This document shows, one piece after another, positions 7,301 to 14,600 of a DNA stretch of 21,695 bases. The translations under genes were made by a program, and so were the position numbers. The notes below the pieces were generated by a model, which ran no database searches, was not told where the DNA came from, and saw only the letters and a list, made by a program, of their open reading frames with translations. Where the stretch lies: contig AVPN01000212.1 in NCBI GenBank assembly GCA_000695325.1, positions 1 to 21,695 on the forward strand. The letters are read 5' to 3'. How positions within the stretch are numbered: position 1 is the first letter of the stretch; every line of letters begins with the position of its first letter. This stretch comes from Pleurobrachia bachei. Lineage: Eukaryota > Ctenophora > Tentaculata > Cydippida > Pleurobrachiidae.

Positions 7301-10226
7301 GACACAATGTAATGTTTTTCATCGCTCACATTCCACACCTAACTGCTCACAAACATACAACCTGTTTCTCAACATTCCACTTCCAGTCAGATGCGGTCTA
7401 CACTACATGTGCTGGTGGATGTGCTTAGTACGGCACTGAGAGAGGCAACCAACCCCCATATGAAGGGAACAATTGCTACAATCGCCAAGGTAACTAGCAT
7501 GTTACTAATGTGTTACTCATGAAACTCATAGCCTCTTTTATTTGTTAAAATTTACCAGAACTAAGGAGAAAATTAGAGGATATAAGATGGAAAAATAACC
7601 AATAAAGCGGGTAAGCACATACAGAATTATGGAAAGTGCAAGACACTCCGAATGTCTCGCAACTATTTGGAAATGCCATTAGCAGGGGGATCTGTCTCGA
7701 GGGACCTCTCTATACCTGTCACTCGCCGCAGTACTACCCCCTAAATTTAGCATCAGCTCATTAATGAAAGTGTCATATGATGGGAACGTTGATCCAACTA
7801 AAAACTGTGCGGTAATGCGACAGAGAAGATTGGTGATCACTGATCGATATGATTGGTAATGGTGTCGTCAGTACATGGCGTGATCACACGAACTTAGCGG
7901 CGAGAGATATCTCTCTTTGAGATACAGGTCATACCCTCATGCAATTTGGGGTATTATCATCCCCCCTCGTGTGGGCCATGAGGTATTCGCGATCGCATCC
8001 CCTTTATTTCAAGAGCACATGCGATGATTTTAATCGTTAATTGACCCTGTTCCTTTGGAGGCCTCCCGCGAACATTTTAAGTAGTAGTGAGAGTTATCTC
8101 TCTGAAATATCCTCGTGTGGGGTATAATTCTCACCCCAACCCTCCTCGTGTGGGCTGTGAGGTATTCCTCACCTTCCCCTCCCCATTACAACAATATCTC
8201 CCTCAGGGTCTGTGTGATAATGCGGAACCGAATGGTGTTGTAACTCATGTGTTACCCATCCTAACACATCTCGCAAACGACCCTGATGTCTTTGTTCAGA
8301 CATCCACAGTCCCTGCTTTTGCTGTCATGCTACAAAGATGTTCGGGTAAGTCCGGGGAAATTAACTTTTAGCTAACAAGCCACTTCGAACTCGAAGCCGG
8401 AAGCATAGAACCCTAATATTAATACAAGTTCGCATGGCGCAAGTTGAAAGGTACATATTATGTTTGAAAGAAGCTCTTATTCATTTGGGTTGAATGAGAT
8501 TGACTCAAACAATGAATGATCTGTTACAGAGTATGATGATCTTGTTTCAAAATCCAAGATATTGTGCAGTGAGTTTACATGTGCAGGGAGAGTGTGAGAA
8601 TTTTAATGTGGGAATATTTTAAACTCAGAACCCCGTTACGTCTCTTATATTGAAACCTGAAAAACACCCCTTTTCGTGTATCCGGGATTCTAAAAAACAC
8701 TGTCTGGTGGCACCCACCCCGATTAGATTCTTAAATCGGGTCAGCTCCCTCAGACAGACCGTTCACTTTCAGGGCCCTGCAGGGCATATATCTAACCCAA
8801 GCCTGACCACACTCCCTTCCCAGGGTCGGTGGGTGGGGTCCGAGAACAGATGGACAAGTTTATATCAGAGGCAGTGTCTTCTGATGTCCATCCGATGATG
8901 TGTACCCTTATTGAGAGTTTTACCATGGTCCTTCCTCTTTGTAGCCCGGACATACAACGCGACTGTAAGTTCTGTTAATTAGTATCTAGATGATGACTCT
9001 TTAGTCTTTTTCATAGTTATTTAATATTTAGAATAAGATCGCAGGGCTCAGTTTTCTTGACAGCAACAGTTCTATTTCTAGAATCTAGGTACTAACTTAT
9101 TTTGGTTACAGACATGACACGAATATTCTCTGTCTGGCGGCACTAGGAGCCCGATTTGATTCTCAAAGTCACTGTCAACGTGACAGTTATATTTCGTCTA
9201 GAAGTTCTACTAGTTGCTAACTATCTAACTGTCCTTCTTTTTTCAGTTTTGATACCACTAACTAAAACTGCCCTACTTTTTCCAGTTTTAATACCACGGT
9301 TAGCTACGATAGGTGTCAGTAACTCGGCCATCTCGAACAAGACGAAACGGAGGGACATAACGGAGCGGCTAATTAATGCTTATAAAGCTATCTTGTGTAG
9401 CTGTATCCTTTTATTGCTCATTAAATACAACAGGATCGTTACATACTGAGTGTACTTTGGTAACCAAATAACCCTCTAAACCTTGTAGTTGTGCTGGCAA
9501 GGGAGGGGTTACTTTGTTACCAAGAGTATTCTGCAGCAACACCCCACACTGTCAAGTGTCCCCAACTATCTGATCAGAATTGTGTATTCATTCAATTGTT
9601 ATCTTTCCTTAACTTAACACCACACAGACCTGACCCCCGATACAATAGAGCACTACATAGTACCCGGCCTCCAGGCTCTCCTAGTTGATGCCAATGAAGT
9701 TATCCCAGAGAAACAACAAACCGTGGACCTTATGCTCAAGGAGATTATCGCTAAAACTGGAGGGTTAGTTTTAGATCCGGAGATTCAACTGTCCTGAATG
9801 GTGGCGCCATACCCCATTTGATTCTCAAATCTGAGCGCTCAGATGGGGTCGCGACGCCAGAAAGGTATTGTCTGGTCGTAAACAAAAGGCCGTGTAATAA
9901 AAAACAGCAATTTTTTGGTGTCTGACCACTTTTGTCTAGGGACGAAGAGGGAGATGGAAAGTAAGATATATTCGTGTCCAATACTAGAAATAGAATGTTG
10001 TTGTACACACTTGATCTGTTAAATAATTCAATCTGTATCTGATGTGAATACTCAAGTCGGGTCAATTATATCTGCTCAATATTTTGTGTATTTTACGATC
10101 TCAGTGGCCCTGCTGTGATTCCCATCACCCAATCTCCTGACATCTACCACACGTTTCAGGGGTGGACAATCCCGGACAGGAACTGCTTTTGGATCAAAAG
10201 TAAGCGGGTTCTTCAAAAAGAAGTAA
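188..10226 (+). CDS. RELCH: RELCH (KIAA1468) homologue, 3' part, 11 exons
   Basis: HEAT-repeat protein; in mammals RELCH binds Rab11 on recycling endosomes and, with OSBP, supports cholesterol transfer to the trans-Golgi network. I joined exons 188-278, 4191-4262, 6056-6193, 6292-6838, 6970-7174, 7387-7489, 8207-8345, 8824-8964, 9286-9402, 9628-9763 and 10160-10226. Every intron is GT-AG and every phase matches, giving about 584 residues. Landmarks in family order are LLPQCWEQ, an ERRILVSETCG segment (family ERRLLVAESCG), SSLVLSILKQVL, VQETALQFYLPCLSVW, PRVQRVLCTGILAVSEEDK, DVFVQTSTVPAFAVML, RLINAYKAILCS, IEHYIVPGLQALL and a basic end GFFKKK. The family has N-terminal LisH and coiled-coil segments, which must lie before the window. 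A GPCR gene sits in the first visible intron on the other strand. The family match is by remembered similarity; the splice model is my inference and rests on phase agreement. Confidence 0.9.
425..447 (-). repeat. Short TTAGAG tandem repeat over the GPCR stop codon
   Basis: On the minus strand about four hexamers of TTAGAG, one of them TTAGGA, start in the TAG stop codon (445-447) of the GPCR. The unit resembles a variant telomere repeat, but the run is short. Confidence 0.5.
445..1989 (-). CDS. Intronless rhodopsin-like (class A) GPCR, 514 aa
   Basis: Seven-transmembrane receptor at the cell surface; ligand unknown. TM1 is about 50-76 with the GN pair (G67 N68). TM2 carries Asp95. Cys124 at the top of TM3 can pair with Cys200 in extracellular loop 2. 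TM3 ends with T148-R149-T150 where most class A receptors have DRY. TM5 has Pro230, TM6 has LNLP (278-281) instead of CWxP, and TM7 (about 312-338) lacks NPxxY, though RNPTLRN follows at 339-345. N-glycosylation sites are N9, N31 (outer N-terminus) and N306. The cytoplasmic tail of about 165 residues is rich in Arg and Ser with a Gly run. The start is a true ATG. The gene lies whole inside a RELCH intron on the other strand. Divergent receptors of this kind are often lineage-expanded in invertebrates; I cannot assign a subfamily. Confidence 0.9.
   Translation of the reverse strand: MDTTFPPLNMTTASILGSDTDHGLGSRDYLNETDWLIHGWITADDIAPGNIVLGLLAMACFMVGTSGNFIALTYYLRHPRKRLSTHLYSAICAIDCAICFLSFSIGLSGITNNSSILYNNRVYCTLWTISWFTLDRLMIFVLVTFSVTRTLSLCCPFFQLRTRSVLIPIFIYLLICFVESLMPVIAGVGFHHTPYHSATCNFRLSDVFPFGSLSYTFFTGVFVVIQYDLPVGVMITSNIMAALELRNRSHRDLQPTLRNSKESACWTMVIITSVYVTLNLPFCVYYTLHLTELITHIPIVRLTYTNHTADVVIKFISEFMTVQVIPLIATLEMVILFVRNPTLRNYAMVCFGRDPAIMRGRNEETRTTRRTTISTRAGQSCTVEMIQRTASNASGGGGGMKQPRRPQMLRRSLSTIETPRRRKESDVEPEVSVRRASSVKVLRKTVSCEVRGTEMRIEKHQEGDGETVFCNNCEAVEDGGKVTNSNHGNHGNMLAADSEVSMDGLKSVTLVSKV
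2193..2198 (-). promoter_or_regulatory. TATA box candidate of the GPCR gene
   Basis: TATAAA on the minus strand, about 205 bases upstream of the GPCR ATG and 85-100 bases below the heat-shock-type element and about 130 below the CCAAT box. The transcription start is inferred, not seen. Confidence 0.4.
2283..2301. promoter_or_regulatory. Heat-shock-element-like motif
   Basis: TTCTAGAACGTTCTAAGAA contains TTCnnGAAnnTTC, three perfectly spaced inverted HSF half-sites (2283-2295), with a fourth GAA one base out of register. It lies about 300 bases upstream of the GPCR start. HSF elements are known to need at least three such units. Confidence 0.45.
2329..2335 (-). promoter_or_regulatory. CCAAT box candidate
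   Basis: CCAATCA on the minus strand, upstream of the heat-shock-type element and the TATA box of the GPCR gene. It is the NF-Y type core; placement in the same orientation as the gene supports it weakly. Confidence 0.35.
2445..2456. promoter_or_regulatory. E-box/CLEAR palindrome GGTCACGTGACC
   Basis: A perfect 12-bp palindrome that includes GTCACGTGAC, the CLEAR consensus of MiT/TFE factors and also a USF-type E-box. It is about 460 bases upstream of the GPCR start and inside the RELCH intron, so it could serve either gene or neither. Confidence 0.4.
2728..2850 (+). repeat. (CT)n-rich microsatellite
   Basis: An almost unbroken pyrimidine tract of CT and TTCTC units on the RELCH sense strand, in the intron between the GPCR gene and the next RELCH exon. 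Length instability is expected. Confidence 0.9.
2886..2944. repeat. Three TACCGACGTCAT sites, two direct and one inverted
   Basis: The 12-mer TACCGACGTCAT occurs at 2886-2897 and 2906-2917 and as its exact complement at 2933-2944. The first two share a longer context (AAGCTACCGACGTCATG). The GACGTC core is like bZIP/CRE sites. The arrangement may be regulatory or the end of a small mobile element. Confidence 0.75.
4191..4262 (+). CDS. RELCH: RELCH exon, 24 codons
   Basis: A small phase-0 exon between a poly-T acceptor (TTTTTTTCAG) and the donor GTATGC. It reads ISDKFVERRILVSETCG and then TLSAHLS, matching the family segment INHKYPERRLLVAESCG. It is too short to stand out as an open frame and was found by looking for the missing family segment. 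The donor runs directly into a (CT)n tract and the 16-bp minisatellite. Confidence 0.88.
4268..4304 (+). repeat. (CT)n microsatellite next to a splice donor
   Basis: About 18 CT units start five bases inside the intron after RELCH exon 4191-4262 and pass directly into the 16-bp minisatellite. Confidence 0.95.
4305..5200. repeat. 16-bp minisatellite, 56 copies
   Basis: The unit ATACTATAGTCGCTTC is repeated without interruption for 896 bp, exactly 56 units. Only the first copy differs (TTACTATAG...). Each unit contains the 8-bp palindrome ACTATAGT. The array lies in a RELCH intron between a CT tract and a transposon-like segment. Such uniformity points to recent expansion or strong homogenisation. 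Confidence 0.97.
5204..5299 (+). pseudogene. 31-codon open frame with SAP-like pattern, possible element remnant
   Basis: It starts with ATG just after the minisatellite and reads ELNQLRDLLDQHGIKYSAAKK before a stop that follows a run of seven A. The helix-turn pattern LxxLRxLLxxxGI with lysines at the end resembles the first half of a SAP DNA-binding motif. It may be the frameshifted start of a degraded element. Weak evidence only. Confidence 0.2.
5414..5441. repeat. 10-bp inverted repeat with 8-bp loop
   Basis: CTGGAATGAA and TTCATTCCAG form a perfect stem around CAATGCCA. It lies between the SAP-like frame and the retroelement fragment, so it may be a structured part of the same element. 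Confidence 0.6.
5527..5853 (-). mobile_element. C-terminal fragment of a retroelement polyprotein
   Basis: The open frame reads KYLDRVIQVEKATFTPVVFS, TSGAMGDDADRLYKQIANNL and YIRQRLAFCLLKTTVISLRG. This follows a pattern I recall from the C-terminal ends of reverse-transcriptase polyproteins in many aquatic invertebrates (RVxEVExGSFTPLVFSTxGG, then a long gap, IRxRLxFxLLRxxxxxLRG). The upstream catalytic parts are missing, so this is a 5'-truncated or decayed copy inserted against RELCH. The exact element class is uncertain. Confidence 0.6.
5860..6055 (+). other. Pyrimidine-rich end of RELCH intron
   Basis: A long C/T-rich stretch leads into the acceptor at 6055. It looks like an extended polypyrimidine tract, not coding sequence. 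Confidence 0.5.
6056..6193 (+). CDS. RELCH: RELCH exon, 46 codons
   Basis: The acceptor is TCTCTCCCAG and the donor GTAACG; phase 0 on both sides. It encodes SDVCSSLVLSILKQVLADKD, then a helix pair with VRESGVRNIALL typical of a HEAT repeat. Confidence 0.88.
6292..6838 (+). CDS. RELCH: RELCH exon, long HEAT-repeat exon
   Basis: The acceptor is ATTTCAG and the donor GTAACA. It holds 182 codons plus one base. It begins LVSILMSVLSDSSTKVQETA (family FELLLSALGDPSERVVSA) and continues through YLPCLSVW. A low-complexity linker with QKHQQQTVKKGEDDGS replaces the family's variable loop before the next helical region (QCEWVKETAVPLLVTALK). Confidence 0.88.
6970..7174 (+). CDS. RELCH: RELCH exon
   Basis: The acceptor is TTTGCAG and the donor GTAAAT. 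It enters with two bases that finish a Gly codon and leaves two bases over. It encodes GRPLIQYLIKPAL, VQRVLCTGILAVSEEDKTEL and the following helix, matching the family segment with VLTCYIQEEDRKLL. Confidence 0.88.
7194..7233. repeat. 10-bp tandem repeat, four degenerate copies
   Basis: GGTCTAGAAC is present twice exactly (7194-7203, 7204-7213), then twice with changes (GATCTATAGT, TGTCTAGAAA). It is in the RELCH intron 7175-7386. Confidence 0.65.
7387..7489 (+). CDS. RELCH: RELCH exon, 35 codons
   Basis: The acceptor is CTTCCAG and the donor GTAACT. The leftover AG of the previous exon plus the first base gives Ser; then QMRSTLHVLVDVLSTAL and a HEAT helix ending TIATIAK in phase 0. A second AG four bases downstream would break the frame. 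Confidence 0.85.
7490..8206 (+). other. RELCH intron with a duplicated module
   Basis: Apart from the duplicated module at 7902-7988 and 8089-8167, I see no gene or RNA in this intron. Confidence 0.6.
7902..8167. repeat. Two diverged copies of an 80-90 bp module
   Basis: Copy 1 (7902-7988) and copy 2 (8089-8167) share, in order, GAGAG-W-TATCTCTCT, a GGGGTAT-W-AT block and CCTCGTGTGGGC followed by TGAGGTATTC. CCTCGTGTGGG also occurs alone at 8111. The second copy ends about 40 bases before the splice acceptor. Confidence 0.75.
8207..8345 (+). CDS. RELCH: RELCH exon
   Basis: The acceptor is CTCCCTCAG and the donor GTAAGT. It encodes HVLPILTHLANDPDVFVQTS and TVPAFAVML, corresponding to the family segment ALVTLSSDPEFSVRIATIPAFGTIM. 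It leaves one base. Confidence 0.88.
8346..8823 (+). other. RELCH intron
   Basis: No gene is seen. It holds one member of the foldback family (8700-8757), listed separately. Confidence 0.6.
8700..8757. repeat. Foldback element, copy 1
   Basis: The ends are CTGTCTG and CAGACAG, perfect complements. Inside are imperfect arms with an inner stem CCCGATT/AATCGGG around AGATTCTTA. The loop context GATTAGATTCTTAAATC recurs in two more RELCH introns. Confidence 0.75.
8824..8964 (+). CDS. RELCH: RELCH exon
   Basis: The acceptor is CTTCCCAG and the donor GTAAGT. It completes a Gly codon and encodes GVREQMDKFISEAV, then CTLIESFTMVLPLC, ending one base into the next codon. It matches the family helices ERVKMQLASFLED and TEIIKTFGRVGP. 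Confidence 0.82.
9131..9168. repeat. Foldback element, copy 2 (partial)
   Basis: TGTCTGGCGGCAC followed by CCCGATTTGATTCTCAAAG matches the left arm and loop of the copies at 8700 and 9797. The right arm is diverged or lost. Confidence 0.6.
9286..9402 (+). CDS. RELCH: RELCH exon with two possible in-frame acceptors
   Basis: The preferred acceptor is TTTTTCCAG before 9286. A duplicated acceptor, TTTTTTCAG, lies 39 bp upstream (exon start 9247) and keeps the frame. The exon encodes FLIPRLATIGVSNSAISNK and RRDITERLINAYKAILCS, matching FVIPHLHKLALVNN and RLDIATHLFEAYSALSC of the family. The donor is GTATCC at 9403. Confidence 0.82.
9628..9763 (+). CDS. RELCH: RELCH exon, last HEAT helix pair
   Basis: The acceptor is CACACAG and the donor GTTAGT. 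The leftover T plus AC gives Tyr, then LTPDTIEHYIVPGLQALLVD and TVDLMLKEIIAK, as in the family's VNHFLPGLRCL and SSMIKECEQK. It leaves two bases (GG). Confidence 0.82.
9764..10159 (+). other. Last RELCH intron
   Basis: It contains foldback copy 3 and a secondary acceptor, ATCTCAG at 10104. Using that acceptor would add 19 in-frame codons and change the C-terminus. No other gene is seen. Confidence 0.5.
9797..9862. repeat. Foldback element, copy 3
   Basis: GGTGGCGCC, then ACCCCATTTGATTCTCAAAT, then the palindrome CTGAGCGCTCAG (9831-9842) and the returning arm TCAGATGGGGT, GCGACGCCAG. The arms GGCGCCATACCCCATTTGA and its opposite pair with few mismatches. Confidence 0.7.
10160..10226 (+). CDS. 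RELCH: RELCH terminal exon
   Basis: The acceptor is ACGTTTCAG. The leftover GG plus G gives Gly, then GGQSRTGTAFG and SKVSGFFKKK with TAA at 10224-10226. The family C-terminus has the same pattern, a glycine/small-residue stretch and a basic end (SGAMLANVFQRKK). Another acceptor at 10104/10105 would put the end in a different frame and lose this tail. Confidence 0.75.
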
Positions 10227-10506
10227 AGGGAATCGATCGATATTCATGGCAACAATGCGCCAGAATCGACCAGAAGATTAAATAAGGGCACTACAGACCC
10301 GACGATCCAGCCGCGAAGATTTATCAGGGGTTAGAGACCCCTACGAGGGAAGATTTCTGAAAACTGTCGGCTTCGAAATTCCCGAGATTGGAGAACTGAG
10401 TGAGCTCAGAGAGCAGGACTCTCTTGATCTGTCGGTGTGTGTGTTGTTTGTGCGAAATGGTTTTTGTAAGTTTAACAATATTTATTGAAGAGTATGGGAG
10501 ACTGGT

Positions 10507-10512
10507 AATAAA
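10507..10512 (+). terminator. Poly(A) signal candidate for RELCH
   Basis: AATAAA lies 281 bases after the RELCH stop and is followed within 15 bases by a GT-rich stretch (TGTGTGTATGTTTGT), the usual layout of a cleavage/polyadenylation site. Proposed by position only. Confidence 0.5.
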
Positions 10513-10732
10513 TTGATTTGTGTGTATGTTTGTACATTTGACTTGACTTGATGAAATGTGTGGCTGTAATATACAAGATGACATCTTGGCTGTATAACTG
10601 TTGACACACGATTTATGGGTGGTCTTCAAATTACAGATAAAACTTGCAGTCTCTAGGTGGCAGGGAATCACAAATTTCCTGCTTGAGGCTAAATCCAAAT
10701 CAGCTTCAAGTAGGAAATTACAATTGGGGGCG

Positions 10733-10749
10733 TGTGTTCACTGAACACA
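10733..10749. promoter_or_regulatory. Inverted repeat with 1-bp spacer, nuclear-receptor-like
   Basis: TGTGTTCA-C-TGAACACA is a perfect 8-bp inverted repeat with one base between arms. The core GTTCAnTGAAC is the IR1 layout used by ecdysone-receptor-type nuclear receptors. It lies downstream of both neighbouring genes, so its role is doubtful. Confidence 0.25.
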
Positions 10750-11416
10750 CTGTTCAGCATGGAAAGCCAAGATGTCGGGTTGTTTATTAATTGAGTCGGA
10801 TATATGGGTCCATCCCGTTAATGAGGGACGGTGAACTTAATAGAAAACACAATAACAAACACACAAACAGACAGACTGTATTGTTCATTTGCCGTTTAGT
10901 CTCTACTTCAGTCCATTACAAAACTCAATCTGAGTCATTGAAAACAAGTTTCCTCCATGCACCCAGCTTGTAACTATCTTTCGGTTACTTTTTCACTCTC
11001 CTACGAATTGGGATGATGGTTAGTTGAGGGACAGAAATATAAACAGGAGGGTACAGTGGTATTGGAGGTTGATTGTATAATGTATGCTCACCTTAAAGAG
11101 ATGTGGGTAGAGCCAGTTGATAATTTCCGTTGCAGTAGCCGTAGGTATTCGCTCGATCAAGTCATGTTCTTCTTCTTCAAGGCATGTTCAGTTATCAATC
11201 ACAGACCTGACAAAACAAAGAATTACAAGTCTGGTATTCTGTACTAATCGTAGAACACATCCATCAAATTGACCCTGAATACCACGAAAAACTGTCCCAC
11301 AACAAACCTGCCGGACGAAGGAGAGATGTGTTCCAACCGTCAGACCCAACCATCCAACAGCATCCTGGTCTGGCCGTGTGTACATCCAATACATTCTACA
11401 GAGAGGGAGGGAGGGG

Positions 11417-11422
11417 TTTATT
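11417..11422 (-). terminator. Poly(A) signal candidate for gene A
   Basis: AATAAA on the minus strand about 250 bases after the gene A stop codon. It is the nearest canonical hexamer that I noticed on that strand. Confidence 0.35.
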
Positions 11423-11669
11423 GGAGAAAGGATAGAGCGCGCATAATGCAATGCTGTGAATGGTGTACTTTTTCATGGCCCAAGAGACTTGCGCGTCACC
11501 CACTAACACACCTTACTTCATCACTCACTTATTGAACTCAGAAACGAAACGGTCATTTGAACATTTGTGTAAAATAAAGAGTTCCGAATAAAAATTTAGC
11601 AACATAAACAACTCCTATAAGGCGAGAGAGAGAGGTTTGTGACGAGTGGGACAAATCATATCAAATAAG

Positions 11670-14600
11670 TTAAAAGTCCAGATCTAGCTCAAGATCGGCA
11701 GTTTTGTGATCAACTAAATTATCTATGTCATCATAGTCAAGTTGTTCGCCCAAAGCATCGACACCGTCATCAATTGTCTTCGTTTCTGACGGTTCTACAA
11801 CCTTTTGCGGTGGCGGAGTAGGCTCAACTTTGTCATTAACTGATTCTGATGGTTTGTTTGTCGTGCTGGAACCAATTTCACCTTTAGACAGTTTACTAAC
11901 TTGATCATTTATTCGTGCTGCCAATTCCTTGACAGCGATTTTCTGAGTTTCAACGTCTTTTGGTGGAACATCAAATCGAGATTTAGTCCTAAAACACAAC
12001 GTTTTATTCCCCGAGTTCATATCTTCTTCGATTTTCTTGATGACCGACGCCGCTTTTTCCATTTTGTCTTTGTCAATTGGAACAGAGGGTTTCTTAGGGA
12101 CCGCTTTTTTGGTAGCACCCGGAATTTTCCCCACGGCGATGGCCCGAGAATTAGCACCAGAATTCAGTACCAGACTGTGCACTTTGCCTGCTGTGTTGGT
12201 CACAACAGTTGGAGCAGCTGATATAACAGGCTGGTTCTTAGGTGGTGGTACGTATGGCATTGTGCTTGTCGGATATGGCCGAACCTGGGGTGGTTGACTA
12301 CTAGGTACGGGTGGCATACCTGGTACATGAGCTCCCTGGTTGAAAGGTGTCCGGAGGTTTGGACCCATCATGGGTCCCTGGTGAGGGTGGAAGGGTTGTC
12401 CAGGACCAGTGTTGAAGTATTGTTGATGACCACCAGGATGGGGGAAGGATTGGCTGTGGTGGTGGTGGTAGGGAGGTGGGATGGGAGGGTACATCGGGGG
12501 TCGCACTGGATAGGATGGCCGGGGCATTCTAGCCATCATGGCATTAGCTGTCTCCAAAACCAAGGGCATGGCTTGTGCAGGGATGTCCGCTGGAAGTGAA
12601 TCGGCGATCGGGAGCACAGGAGGCGCTGCACCGGGAGGGTAAATGTCTGGAGTAGTTTGGGGGTAAACTGCAGAAGGATTTGCATTTTTCGCCGCTAATT
12701 TCTGTTTATGGTTTGCTAACACCCGATGGGCTGCTTCAACCGGTTGCTGTTGTTGATCCTTTACACTCTTCCATTCTTCCTTTTCCTTCTCGTTTTGCTT
12801 TTTTAGCTCTGCAATTTTCGCCAAGATATTATTTTTGATATCTTCCTCCGCTTTTGGATCAGGGGTAGGCTTGCTACTAACTGGCGGAGCAGCAGGCGAA
12901 GGAACGACTTGGGAAAAATGGGGAATAACTAGTTTTACCGGAGCTGAGGGTGGGCGATGAATAGGGCGGGTCTGTGGAACGGGTTGGACTTGTGAGAAGT
13001 GCGGAATTGCTGGACTGAATCCAGGGGCGCCTCCCCGAATCTGAGAGAACTGTGGAATCACTGGTTTGGGCGGTTCCAGTAGTCCCACAGGAGGTGCCGT
13101 CACAACCTGATTGAAATGAGGAATAGTCCGAGCTGGCGGGGGTACTGGTGGTCCATAAGCCGCTGTTGAAGGAGTTTTCTGACTTTTCTCCTCTCCCTTC
13201 TTTTTTGTGAGTTTCTTCTGCTGCTTTGCAGGGGGTGGAACCTGTTTAGGAGGGGACTCATCGTCTGAGTAGGATGGTGGAAGACGACTCTCTCCACCAA
13301 AAACTCTCTGCAGAATTGACCTTCCTTGGCCTTCGTCGTCACTGTCCCTATCAGTTTCCATGTCATACCCTTCCAGAATTTTGTCAATGGTCGTAGTGGC
13401 ACTTGTGGCTTGGAGGTATTTGAAGATGGATGCATTCGCAGCCTTTACAACCGAAGTCTCTGCTATCGGTTTGAACCTCAGTTGATCCTCAAGCTCGGCA
13501 AAATCAAACGGTTTGAAATTTGGAGCATTCATCCCGATAGGCGGTTCCTTACGTTTAGGGGGAGGTTCCACTGTCATTGTCTTGTAATTACTGATCTTGG
13601 CCGGTGGTAGATCACTAAAATCTCTTGGAGGTGAGTCACTCAGGTCCATGCTGTTAGTTCGTGACCTTTTCCGGGCTCGAGATGATTGCTGCTGGTGCTG
13701 CGGGTGAGAGGAAGGAACAGAACTGTACTGCTGAACAGCGGGGGCAAAAACAGCTGTCTCGGTACTTGGCGGGTATGCATCACCATACTTCTGAGGGCGG
13801 TAGGCCTGGGGAGTGGGTTGAGCGTACCCTGGCTTAATCTTATGTGGGGAGTTTGCCATTAGGTGTTGGGGAGTTCGGGTTGGTTGAGGCATGGTGGCCT
13901 GGGGCATGGTCGCCTGAGGCATGGTGGCCTGATGTATAACCGACATTGGGGGATAGTATTGGGAGGTTGGTGGTGGTTGCTGACGAGCAGGTGGTGGTTG
14001 CTGATGGGAAGGGGGTTGAGAGGGTACTGGACGGGGAGGTTCAGAGGACACTGAGCGGAAGTTGACCGATCTCGGATCTGTAGGGCGTCCTGATGTTTGA
14101 GGTGCCCTATAGGTTGCGGGGGTTGCAGCAGTTGGGGTATTTGAGGCGCTACGGTAGTGCTGTACAGGCACGTTCGTTGTCTCCCTGAAATACACTGGCC
14201 TACCCCCTGGGGCACCTGGTGCAGGTTGGCGCTGAGGAACGACAGAGGGCCGGACTCGACCGTTATTCATCATGTAAACAAGAATTGGTTCACTGGATAA
14301 ACTGGGATAAACGGACTTTACCTTGAAATCAAGTCCACCAAGTTTAAGCCTAGCCCGGAGTTGATGGAGAGTTGCAACGAAAGCCATGCCAAATGCCCAC
14401 TGATAGACACAGAGAACCTCCAGGAGCTCAGTGATACCCCCGCTGCCAAGAATTCCGATCTGGGCGAAACGGGGGCCTTGCCATAAAAAATGGTTCTGTG
14501 CAGGTCTGCCGTCTTCGTCGAAGGGGGGTCTTTCATCACCAAAGGGAGGCCTTTCCGAGTTGAAAGGAGGCCGAGGCTCAGGCTCGTGATAGGAATGTAC

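Larger units (their letters stand above)
10227..11669. other. Tail-to-tail intergenic region between RELCH and gene A
   Basis: It holds the RELCH 3' untranslated region with its poly(A) signal and the likely 3' untranslated region of gene A. I see no open frame with protein-like composition, no tRNA and no long repeat. A palindromic TGTGTTCA-C-TGAACACA is listed separately. Confidence 0.5.

Noticed and set aside
10105-10159. An extra RELCH exon before the terminal exon
   Set aside because: The acceptor is possible and the 19 codons are open, but it would read the final exon in another frame and lose the family-like GFFKKK ending.
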